Positions 1 through 5,294 are shown, numbered from the stretch's first letter. The stretch is 5,372 nt of DNA from an uncultured Veillonellaceae bacterium (GCA_958439155.1 CAUBUJ010000115.1:1-5372), one strand, 5' to 3'. Translations and numbers: made by a program. Notes: generated by a model from the letters alone, not told the origin.

Positions 1-1310
1 CGAGCCGCTTCGTCCAGCGTTTCATGGCGCAGGCGACCAGTCTGGAAAAAGAAGATACCTACGCCATTGACGGCCCGATCGACCTGACGATGTACTTTGG
101 ATTCTGCGGCATCAAGGGCTATGACCGTCTCCGCTATGCGGAAGCGCATCCCCATACGCCGTGGAGCCAGATCCAGCTGGGCAATGGAAATATATTTGAC
201 ATGATCCGCCAGAAGGACCTGCTCATCCACCTTCCTTATGAATCGTTCGATGAGTCTGTGGTCAATTTCGTCGCTTCCGCCGCCGCCGACAAAGATGTGC
301 TCGCCATCAAGCAGACTCTCTACCGGGTCAGTTCAGACAGCCCCATTATCCGGGCTCTGGAAAAAGCGGCGCAGAACGGCAAACAGGTGACAGTCCTCAT
401 GGAAGTGAAGGCCCGCTTTGATGAAGCCAACAACATCCTCATGGCGCGCCGTCTGGAAAAAGCAGGGGCCCATGTCATTTACGGTCTGGTGGGTCTGAAG
501 ACCCATTCCAAATGTACCCTCGTGATCCGCCGGGAAAAGGACGGCATCCGCCGCTACGTCCATGTAGCCACCGGCAATTACAATGCTTCCACGGCCAAAC
601 TCTATACCGATCTGGGCGTGCTCACCTGCAATGATCTTTTCGGGGTGGATGCATCGGCTTTCTTCAACCTCCTCTCGGGCTATTCTGATCCGCCGATGTG
701 GAATTCCTTCATCGTGGCGCCTCTCAATATGCGCCAGCGCTGCATGGCCATGATCGACAGGGAGATCCAGTTTGCCAAAGAAGGAGAGCCCGCCCATATT
801 ACGGCGAAGATGAATTCCCTCTTGGACCAGCCCATGATCGCCAAGCTCTATGAAGCGTCGGCAGCGGGGGTCAAAATCGACCTCATCGTGCGGGGCATCT
901 GCGTTCTCATTCCAGGCATTCCCGGCGTGAGCGACAACATTACGGTGCGGAGCATTGTCGGCCGTTTCCTGGAACACAGCCGCATTTTCTGCTTTGCCAA
1001 CGGCGGCAGAGAGGAAGTCTATATCGGCAGCGCCGACTGGATGCCCCGGAATCTGAATGACCGGGTGGAACTGATGATTCCCGTGGTGGATCCTGACCTG
1101 AAAGCACGGATTAAGAAAATGGTGGACATCGAAATGGCGGACAACCAGAAGGCGCACATCATGCAGCCTGACGGCACCTGGACCAAGATGATCGCGCCGG
1201 AAAATAAAGTCTGCGCCCATGAAGTCTTCCAGCATCTGGCAGAAAAGCGGGATCATGGAAAAAAGATGACTTTGAAGCAGCGCATGGAACCGTACATTCC
1301 TGAGAATTAA
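1..1310 (+). CDS. ppk: Polyphosphate kinase 1, C-terminal part (5' end outside window)
   Basis: PPK1 reversibly transfers the terminal phosphate of ATP to a growing polyphosphate chain, usually at the inner face of the membrane. The reading frame is open from base 3, so the first methionine (base 24) is internal and the gene starts upstream. Counting from that methionine, the catalytic residues fall exactly where the E. coli enzyme predicts, with a constant offset of 274: Arg101 and Arg131 (metal/phosphate ligands R375 and R405), His161 in KTHSK (phosphorylated H435), His180 (H454) and His318 in EHSRI (H592). The signature stretches YIGSADWMPRNLNDRVEL and VRSIVGRFLEHSRI are intact. The window covers the end of the H domain and all of the two PLD-like C domains. 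No frameshift or missing active-site residue is visible, so the enzyme should be active if the upstream part is intact. It is followed directly by a strong terminator. Identification is very secure; only the missing N-terminus is unknown. Confidence 0.97.
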   Translation, partial: SRFVQRFMAQATSLEKEDTYAIDGPIDLTMYFGFCGIKGYDRLRYAEAHPHTPWSQIQLGNGNIFDMIRQKDLLIHLPYESFDESVVNFVASAAADKDVLAIKQTLYRVSSDSPIIRALEKAAQNGKQVTVLMEVKARFDEANNILMARRLEKAGAHVIYGLVGLKTHSKCTLVIRREKDGIRRYVHVATGNYNASTAKLYTDLGVLTCNDLFGVDASAFFNLLSGYSDPPMWNSFIVAPLNMRQRCMAMIDREIQFAKEGEPAHITAKMNSLLDQPMIAKLYEASAAGVKIDLIVRGICVLIPGIPGVSDNITVRSIVGRFLEHSRIFCFANGGREEVYIGSADWMPRNLNDRVELMIPVVDPDLKARIKKMVDIEMADNQKAHIMQPDGTWTKMIAPENKVCAHEVFQHLAEKRDHGKKMTLKQRMEPYIPEN

Positions 1311-1316
1311 CAGGCA

Positions 1317-1363
1317 GGGCAGAAGAAAGGGCCGGTCTTCCGGTCTTTTTTTCTGCCCTTTTT
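1317..1363 (+). terminator. Rho-independent terminator of ppk
   Basis: Seven bases after the ppk stop codon, 1317-1335 pairs with 1340-1358 along an unbroken 19-bp stem that includes three or four G-U pairs. The loop is TCTT, between CCGG (1332-1335) and CCGG (1340-1343), and TTTTT follows at 1359-1363. The outer arms are GGGCAGAA and TTCTGCCC. This is an unusually long uninterrupted stem and indicates that ppk ends its transcription unit here. Confidence 0.9.
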
Positions 1364-1374
1364 CTGCCTCAAAA

Positions 1375-1393
1375 TGTCCACTGTATATGGACA
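1375..1393. repeat. Short dyad TGTCCA-N7-TGGACA
   Basis: Perfect 6-bp arms at 1375-1380 and 1388-1393 flank a 7-base AT-rich spacer, shortly after the ppk terminator. The right arm runs into GGACAAATAAAA (1389-1400), whose exact reverse complement lies at 1679-1690; the core ACAAATAAAA recurs directly at 1780-1789. It could be an operator half-site pair or chance in AT-rich sequence. No adjacent gene start gives it an obvious role. Confidence 0.3.
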
Positions 1394-1471
1394 AATAAAA
1401 TGACGTGAAAGGAGAGCTTTTACGGCAGGGCATATGGATTTTATATGGCATGATAGAAAATCTCTTTTTTG

Positions 1472-1553
1472 AAAGTGGAGAGAAAATCAGGAAATAAGAA
1501 TCAAAGTGGCGGAAATAAGGAAAGTTAATCTGTCTTTACAGAGCAAAGTGGAG
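1472..1553 (+). repeat. Cluster of AAAGTGG(A/C)G direct repeats
   Basis: AAAGTGGAG occurs at 1472-1480 and 1545-1553, and AAAGTGGCG at 1503-1511. The start-to-start distances of 31 and 42 bases are close to three and four DNA turns. The outer two copies match at 15 of 17 positions when extended to the right. A second motif, GGAAATAAG, lies at 1490-1498 and 1511-1519, 21 bases (two turns) apart. The GTGG core recalls MraZ boxes of Firmicutes, but those repeat about every turn upstream of mraZ and no dcw-cluster gene is here. The role is unknown. Confidence 0.45.
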
Positions 1554-1559
1554 AAAAAT

Positions 1560-1605
1560 TCCTGTTCTTTGAAAAACGAGTATATCGAAAATATACGAAA
1601 CAGGA
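1560..1605 (+). repeat. Two-tier dyad able to form a stem-loop
   Basis: An inner perfect stem pairs GTATAT (1580-1585) with ATATAC (1591-1596) around a CGAAA loop. An outer 7-bp stem pairs TCCTGTT (1560-1566) with AACAGGA (1599-1605). The two are separated by an asymmetric internal loop of 13 and 2 bases. No U-tract follows directly, so it is not a standard terminator. It may be an RNA fold or a protein-binding dyad. Confidence 0.35.
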
Positions 1606-1668
1606 TGAAAAATGATGGGACAAAAAAGGGCAATCTTATAAAAATGGAAAAATCCGGCAGCAAAAACG

Positions 1669-1690
1669 GGACAGATTTTTTTATTTGTCC
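1669..1690 (+). repeat. Weak hairpin GGACAGA/TTTGTCC
   Basis: Bases 1669-1675 can pair with 1684-1690 in a 7-bp stem with one G-U pair; the loop is nearly all T. An SD-like AGGAGGG box follows at 1696-1702. The stem is too weak, and its T-run sits in the loop rather than after the stem, so I do not call it a terminator. Confidence 0.25.
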
Positions 1691-1900
1691 GTATAGGAGG
1701 GAATGTACGCCTGGCGGGGATTTTTTTCTTTATTTCATGATTTTCAGACCTTAAAATCCCATAGGAATGGACGAAGTTTACAAATAAAAGAGTGAAAATA
1801 GATAGGAAATATGGGAATAAAATGGATTTACAAGAAAATAATACGGCCAAAATACACCTGGCATTTGATCGGATATGCATCTAAAATAGTAAGTAATTAT

Positions 1901-1923
1901 CATATAAATAGTGCATTTATATG
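1901..1923. promoter_or_regulatory. Perfect 9-bp inverted repeat, candidate operator
   Basis: CATATAAAT (1901-1909) and ATTTATATG (1915-1923) are exact reverse complements separated by AGTGC. The dyad ends 19 bases before the -35 box of the next gene's promoter. Its centre (1912) is therefore about 66 bases before the likely transcription start near 1978, a position typical of activators that contact RNA polymerase from upstream. I do not recognise the motif as a Fur, Rex, CcpA, PurR or CRP/FNR site. The bound protein is unknown. Confidence 0.5.
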
Positions 1924-1942
1924 TATGTAAACCTTAGATAAT

Positions 1943-1970
1943 TTGACAAAACGTCCGCCTATGATAGAAT
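1943..1970 (+). promoter_or_regulatory. Sigma-A promoter of the 3D-domain gene
   Basis: A consensus -35 box TTGACA (1943-1948) is followed after 16 bases by -10 box TAGAAT (1965-1970). TG at 1962-1963 stands one base before the -10, making an extended -10. The expected start is about 1977-1980, which places the transcript's 5' end at or just before the Shine-Dalgarno sequence. Confidence 0.8.
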
Positions 1971-1979
1971 CCTTTCCGT

Positions 1980-1985
1980 AGGAGG
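1980..1985 (+). promoter_or_regulatory. Ribosome binding site deciding a TTG start
   Basis: AGGAGG at 1980-1985 lies one base before the ATG at 1987, too close for that codon, but seven bases before the in-frame TTG at 1993. The spacing favours TTG as the true start. Confidence 0.65.
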
Positions 1986-1992
1986 GATGAAG

Positions 1993-2955
1993 TTGAATCA
2001 AAAACTCTCAAAAAAATGTCAAGCTTATTTTTTCCCCATTCTTTTGACCTTTTTGACGGTCACTTCTGCCATGTCCCTGGCAGCGTTTGATATGACAGGG
2101 AAAACCGTCACCATTTATGACGGTGCCGTGAAAAAAACGGTGAGAACCCACGCAAAGGACGCGCGGGATACGCTCTTCGCGGCGGATATAGAGCTTGGGG
2201 AGCATGATACGTTCTGGTCCAGCACGAACCAGATGGAAGACGGCTCCATGATCTTTGTGGAACGGGCCGTGCCTGTCACAGTCCATGCCGATGGAAAGAC
2301 AGAAACCATCTATACCACCCAGCAGACGGTGCAGGGCGTTGTGAATGAAGCCGGTTTTGACTGGCGGGAAATGATGCCCCTCGAAGACGGCATGACCCTC
2401 GTCAAAGCGGGCATGGATATTCATGTGGTGCCCTACCAGGTGCGGACTTCTACCAGGAAGGCGGCGCTTCCCATAAGCTATGTCAAGTGGTATGATCCTA
2501 GCCTCGGGGAAGGTGACGCGGTGGTTCTCGATCCGGGCCGGTCCGGGCAGCAGATGGTCACCTATGAAGAAGTGGTGGCCGGCGGCAAGGTGGTCCGTTC
2601 GGAAGCGCTGAAAAGCGAGATTCTCGATGAAGGGCTGGAAGGCTCTATGAAAGTGGGAACCCTGGACGGCACGGTGGGACAGGTCCTTCATATGACGGCC
2701 ACCGCTTACCATCCAAGTGATGGCAATGGAGAGGGCATTACCGCCACCGGCACCCGCGCAGGATATGGTACGATCGCGGTGGACCCGTCCATCATTCCCC
2801 TGGGCACATCGGTGTATATTCCCGGTTACGGAGCGGCGGTGGCAGCCGATACGGGCGGCGCCATCCAGGGCAGCCGGATTGATCTCTGCATGGAGACCTT
2901 TGAAGAATGTTATAATTTCGGCGTGAGAAATGTGGAAGTCTATATTTCCCACTGA
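1993..2955 (+). CDS. YabE-like exported protein: DUF348 repeats, G5 and 3D domain
   Basis: A 320-residue protein (322 if the ATG at 1987 is used). It begins with a basic start and a hydrophobic segment at about residues 11-31 (signal peptide or membrane anchor). Two DUF348-type repeats follow at about 37-75 and 90-135, then a G5 domain at about 146-222 and a 3D domain at about 233-318. The 3D domain keeps the three aspartates that name it: Asp264 (AVDPS), Asp286 (ADTGGAIQG) and Asp297 (RIDLC). This is the architecture of Bacillus subtilis YabE, one of the Sps/Rpf-like proteins. Their 3D domain has the double-psi beta-barrel fold of MltA and cleaves peptidoglycan glycan strands. By inference it is a cell-wall-remodelling lytic transglycosylase acting outside the cytoplasmic membrane. 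It is monocistronic: its own promoter lies just upstream and a terminator just downstream, with a possible upstream activator dyad at 1901-1923. Domain assignment is secure; enzymatic activity and final location are inferred. Confidence 0.93.
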   Translation: MNQKLSKKCQAYFFPILLTFLTVTSAMSLAAFDMTGKTVTIYDGAVKKTVRTHAKDARDTLFAADIELGEHDTFWSSTNQMEDGSMIFVERAVPVTVHADGKTETIYTTQQTVQGVVNEAGFDWREMMPLEDGMTLVKAGMDIHVVPYQVRTSTRKAALPISYVKWYDPSLGEGDAVVLDPGRSGQQMVTYEEVVAGGKVVRSEALKSEILDEGLEGSMKVGTLDGTVGQVLHMTATAYHPSDGNGEGITATGTRAGYGTIAVDPSIIPLGTSVYIPGYGAAVAADTGGAIQGSRIDLCMETFEECYNFGVRNVEVYISH

Positions 2956-2963
2956 CCCGATGG

Positions 2964-3006
2964 AAAAGAGAAGGAATGAGGGCAGACCCCCGTTCCTTCT
3001 CTTTTT
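2964..3006 (+). terminator. Rho-independent terminator of the 3D-domain gene
   Basis: GAGAAGGAA (2968-2976) pairs with TTCCTTCTC (2993-3001). Inner GGG (2980-2982) can pair with CCC (2988-2990), and outer AAAA (2964-2967) pairs with TTTT (3002-3005). TTTTT at 3002-3006 supplies the U-tract. It lies nine bases after the stop codon. Confidence 0.88.
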
Positions 3007-3059
3007 ATATGATCTTTAGATATAGTTTTAACGCATGGAATGGATATAAAACAGGTATG

Positions 3060-3088
3060 TTGCAGCCTTGGGCAGCAGCCTTTACAAT
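3060..3088 (+). promoter_or_regulatory. Possible promoter of the amino-acid permease
   Basis: TTGCAG (3060-3065) and TACAAT (3083-3088) are separated by 17 bases. The -10 matches consensus at five of six positions, the -35 at only three. Transcription would start near 3095, giving a leader of about 130 bases. TATAAA at 3045-3050 is an alternative -10 without a good -35. The choice is tentative. Confidence 0.35.
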
Positions 3089-3103
3089 AATAACTATGTC
3101 ATG

Positions 3104-3204
3104 CCGGTTATGGGAAAACCGGGGTGCTGCGATGCGCTGCAGGCGTCTGGCAAAAGCCGGGCCGGGTAGGCAGCTGCGGTCAGCATAGATGGAGCGTGGC
3201 TCCA
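3104..3204 (+). promoter_or_regulatory. GC-rich, hairpin-forming leader of the permease gene
   Basis: Several stems can form before the permease start. CCGGTT (3104-3109) pairs with AACCGG (3117-3122). GTCTGGC (3145-3151) pairs with GCCGGGC (3156-3162) around AAAA, using two G-U pairs, inside an outer GCTGC (3136-3140)/GCAGC (3170-3174) stem. TGGAGC (3190-3195) pairs with GCTCCA (3199-3204) just before the RBS. GCTGC also occurs at 3126-3130 and 3173-3177, and GCAGC at 3062-3066 and 3072-3079, so alternative pairings are possible. I find no conserved core of the lysine, T-box, SAM, glycine, cobalamin, GEMM or guanidine elements, so this is not called a known riboswitch. Confidence 0.35.
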
Positions 3205-3211
3205 GACGGAT

Positions 3212-3217
3212 AGGGGG
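3212..3217 (+). promoter_or_regulatory. Ribosome binding site of the permease
   Basis: AGGGGG at 3212-3217 stands six bases before the ATG at 3224, good spacing for a Shine-Dalgarno site and support for that start codon. A 6-bp hairpin (3190-3204) lies just upstream. Confidence 0.75.
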
Positions 3218-3223
3218 ATTATC

Positions 3224-4651
3224 ATGAATCAAGAAGATCAGGAACTGCATGAAGGACTGGAACGGGGGCTCAAAAACCGCCACATCCAGCTGATCGGCCT
3301 GGGCGGCGCTATCGGCGTCGGCCTTTTCCTTGGGTCTGCCACAGCGATCGAACTGGCCGGCCCGTCGGTGCTTCTGACTTATGTAATCGGCGGCATCGCC
3401 ATTTATTTCATTATGCGCGCCTTAGGCGAGCTTTCTGTAGCTTACCCTGTATCGGGTGCCTTCAGCGCCCATGCAGCCCGTTTCCTCGGGCAGAAATGGG
3501 GCTACATGACAGGCTGGACCTACTGGTACATGTGGATGGTCACGTGCATGGCGGAACTCACCGCTGTGGGGATCTACATGAATTTCTGGTATCCCGATCT
3601 GCCCCAGTGGGTATCGGCGCTGGTGGCGCTCCTCATTATGACAGCAGTCAATTTTATTGCCGTCTCTGCCTATGGGGAATGTGAATTCTGGTTTGCCCTG
3701 ATCAAAATCGTCACCATTATTTTCATGATCGTTAGCGGCGCCGGCATGGTCTTCTTCGGGATCGGCAATGACGGCATTGCCACCGGCATCAGCAATCTCT
3801 GGAGCCACGGCGGCTTCTTCCCCAATGGGGTGAGCGGCACGCTCATGGCGCTCGTCATGGTGATGTATTCCTATCTCGGCATTGAAATCATCGGCGTTAC
3901 CGCCGGGGAAGCGCATGACCCGAAATCCACCATCAAAAAAGCGGTGGATGAAGTGTTCTGGCGTATCCTGATTTTCTATGTGCTCTCTCTGGCAGTGATC
4001 ATGTCCATCTATCCGTGGAATGAAATCGGCCATATGGGCAGCCCCTTCGTGATTACCTTCGAAAAATTAGGCATCCGCGGCGCGGCAGACATTATCAATC
4101 TGGTGGTCATCACCGCAGTGCTGTCGTCGTGCAACAGCGGCATTTTCAGTTCCGGCCGCATGCTCTACAACCTATCTCTCCAGGGAAATGCGCCGAAATG
4201 CTTCCAGACGCTGAACCGGCACCGCCTGCCCTGGGTGGGGATTCTCTTCTCTGCGGGCGTTCTGCTCCTGGCAGTCATTCTGAACTACATCATGCCGTCC
4301 CAGGTCTTTGTATACATCACAAGCGTGGGCTCCTTCGGGGCGCTCTTCGTATGGTTTGTCATCCTTTATACACAGAACCGGTTCCGCGCTTCCCTTTCGG
4401 AAGAAGAAAAGGCAAAGCTCAGCTACCGCATGCCCGGCGCGCCGTATACGGGATACCTGACCATGGCGTTCATCCTCTGCGTGGTGATCGCCTCTGCCTT
4501 CCGTGAAGACACGAGAGTGGCTCTCTATGTGACGCCTGTATGGATCATCCTTCTGCTGGTGCTCCATCCGGTGCTCACAAAGAAACATGGCGGCAAAGTG
4601 GTGGACGTAGTGAGCGCCACCGACAATAAAGAAATGCCGCAGGCAAAATAA
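3224..4651 (+). CDS. Amino-acid permease, APC superfamily AAT family (ProY/YtnA-like)
   Basis: A 475-residue cytoplasmic-membrane protein that should take up an amino acid by proton symport. The length is typical of the AAT family. Twelve hydrophobic segments can be placed at about residues 20-40, 44-66, 92-118, 127-149, 155-180, 204-226, 244-264, 286-306, 337-355, 360-382, 410-427 and 432-452. The helix-1 glycine-rich break GGAIGVGLFLGS (27-38), RALGELS after helix 2, GIEIIGVTAGEAHDP (219-233) in helix 6 and its following loop, and SIYPWNEIG (261-269) all match the family. The last two are especially close to E. coli ProY. The exact substrate cannot be read from these motifs: proline, histidine, GABA, aromatic and other transporters share them. 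The gene stands alone, preceded by a structured leader and followed by a strong bidirectional terminator, so it seems to be transcribed by itself. No truncation or frameshift is visible. Confidence 0.93.
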   Translation: MNQEDQELHEGLERGLKNRHIQLIGLGGAIGVGLFLGSATAIELAGPSVLLTYVIGGIAIYFIMRALGELSVAYPVSGAFSAHAARFLGQKWGYMTGWTYWYMWMVTCMAELTAVGIYMNFWYPDLPQWVSALVALLIMTAVNFIAVSAYGECEFWFALIKIVTIIFMIVSGAGMVFFGIGNDGIATGISNLWSHGGFFPNGVSGTLMALVMVMYSYLGIEIIGVTAGEAHDPKSTIKKAVDEVFWRILIFYVLSLAVIMSIYPWNEIGHMGSPFVITFEKLGIRGAADIINLVVITAVLSSCNSGIFSSGRMLYNLSLQGNAPKCFQTLNRHRLPWVGILFSAGVLLLAVILNYIMPSQVFVYITSVGSFGALFVWFVILYTQNRFRASLSEEEKAKLSYRMPGAPYTGYLTMAFILCVVIASAFREDTRVALYVTPVWIILLLVLHPVLTKKHGGKVVDVVSATDNKEMPQAK

Positions 4652-4654
4652 CTT

Positions 4655-4701
4655 CATCAAAAAAGACCGGCCTCCGGGGGGAAGGCTGGTCTTTTTTGAT
4701 G
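4655..4701. terminator. Bidirectional rho-independent terminator
   Basis: Bases 4655-4672 pair with 4684-4701 in an 18-bp stem with one G-U pair (T4673-A4683 may extend it), around a loop rich in G. The arms carry A6 (4659-4664) and T6 (4692-4697), so the hairpin ends in a U-tract whichever strand is read. It serves the permease on the + strand and the convergent secreted-protein gene on the - strand. Confidence 0.9.
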
Positions 4702-4702
4702 G

Positions 4703-4741
4703 GAAAGGAAGATCCTTTCTGACGGGGAGAGGGGGTCCGTC
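4703..4741. repeat. Two small dyads in the convergent gap
   Basis: GAAAGGA (4703-4709) and TCCTTTC (4713-4719) form a perfect 7-bp stem with a three-base loop. GACGG (4721-4725) and CCGTC (4737-4741) form a 5-bp stem, with CTTTT following on the + strand. With the main terminator these fill almost all of the 93-base gap between the convergent stop codons. They may be auxiliary terminator or RNA 3'-end structures of the - strand transcript. Confidence 0.4.
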
Positions 4742-4744
4742 CTT

Positions 4745-5218
4745 TTAAACGCTCATGTAGTCAAATCCCGTGGCGGACTGCCAGCCCGCGAGGAAGAGGC
4801 GCTGCTCCGGCGACGTATCCCGCAGGGACAGCGGCGTCCATTCGCCAATGTCGCCGTGACGGACATAGACGGTGTACACATCGTCAGAGCGGATGCGGCG
4901 GAACCAGAACCGCTGGAATTCGAAAGCCGACGCGTCAGAGGCGGTATGGACCATAAATACATCCATGGAAAAAATCATCTCCTCCGCGTCATTGGCGGCA
5001 ATTTTGATGGATTTTGTGTCTTCATACCAGGCGGTGCCCTCTGCCGCATAGGCGATGGGATAGCGGGCATCGCTGTTCCAGTGGGCGGGATAGGAGATGG
5101 CCTGTGCCGCCGGAGAGACAGAAGGCGACGGCGGCATTTCTTCCGCGAACACGCCGAAAGGGAGGAAAACCAATAAAGCGGCCGCCCCGATCCGGCGGCA
5201 TGTACTCAATTTTCTCAT
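4745..5218 (-). CDS. Small secreted protein of unknown function
   Basis: A 157-residue protein. The start at 5218 is chosen because AGGAG (top-strand 5225-5229) lies six bases before it; the open frame continues upstream to 5299 but no RBS serves that extension. Residues 1-25 form a classic signal peptide: basic MRKLSTCRR, a hydrophobic stretch, then VFA before a likely cleavage at 25/26. The mature start is rich in proline, serine and alanine (26-45). The globular part includes TAWYEDTKSIKI (62-73), then an alternating hydrophobic-polar stretch suggesting beta strands, and WTPLSLRDTSPEQRLFLAGW near the end. The W-Y-x-D-T-x-S-I pattern resembles short secreted proteins common in Negativicutes, in which a similar strand precedes a conserved Asp and Ser-Ile; this is recollection of a general pattern, not a family assignment. 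No lipobox or catalytic motif is seen. It is transcribed alone, convergent with the permease, sharing its terminator. Confidence 0.85.
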   Translation of the reverse strand: MRKLSTCRRIGAAALLVFLPFGVFAEEMPPSPSVSPAAQAISYPAHWNSDARYPIAYAAEGTAWYEDTKSIKIAANDAEEMIFSMDVFMVHTASDASAFEFQRFWFRRIRSDDVYTVYVRHGDIGEWTPLSLRDTSPEQRLFLAGWQSATGFDYMSV

Positions 5219-5224
5219 AGGAAT

Positions 5225-5229
5225 CTCCT
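5225..5229 (-). promoter_or_regulatory. Ribosome binding site of the secreted-protein gene
   Basis: AGGAG on the - strand, six bases before the ATG at 5218-5216. It decides the start against the longer open frame reaching 5299. Confidence 0.75.
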
Positions 5230-5294
5230 TTGCTGCAGGCAGCGAGGTTAAACAGATGTCCCTGGGTCCATCGTAGTGAGAACTTATTATTTTT

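Larger units (their letters stand above)
1364..1900. other. Long AT-rich, purine-rich spacer without a convincing gene
   Basis: Between the ppk terminator and the regulatory region of the next gene the composition changes abruptly to AT-rich and, on the + strand, strongly purine-rich sequence. The only open frames are a GTG-started frame at 1506-1754 (+) with no well-placed RBS, a 114-codon frame at 1536-1880 (-) with low-complexity content, and short ATG frames at 1703-1795 and 1811-1930. None resembles a known protein. An AGGAGGG box at 1696-1702 is only one base from an ATG. The spacer does contain short repeats and dyads, listed separately. It may hold cis-regulatory sequence, an untranslated RNA or decayed sequence; the bases alone do not decide. 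Confidence 0.6.

Noticed and set aside
1432..1448. ATATGG repeats at 1385, 1432 and 1443
   Set aside because: Six-base matches in AT-rich sequence are expected by chance, and their spacing shows no consistent pattern.
333..1451. 372-codon open frame on the - strand opposite ppk
   Set aside because: ppk conservation explains the + strand fully. The antisense frame is His- and Arg-rich with no recognisable domain, as expected when codon bias in the real gene keeps the opposite frame open.
1506..1754. 82-codon GTG-started frame in the spacer
   Set aside because: Nearest SD-like bases are too far from the GTG, the product is Lys/Asn-rich as expected from AT- and purine-rich DNA, and no homology is apparent.
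1536..1880. 114-codon frame on the - strand of the spacer
   Set aside because: Phe/Ile/Pro-rich product typical of the reverse of purine-rich DNA, with no credible promoter or domain.
2008..2952. 314-codon open frame on the - strand opposite nearly all of the YabE-like gene
   Set aside because: The + strand frame has clear domains, promoter and RBS. The antisense product is low in recognisable features and again His/Arg-rich, a mirror of the real codons.
3095..3223. Known riboswitch or T-box upstream of the permease
   Set aside because: I looked for the conserved cores of lysine, T-box, SAM-I, glycine, cobalamin, GEMM c-di-GMP and guanidine elements and found none, although GGCAAAAGCC looks superficially GEMM-like.
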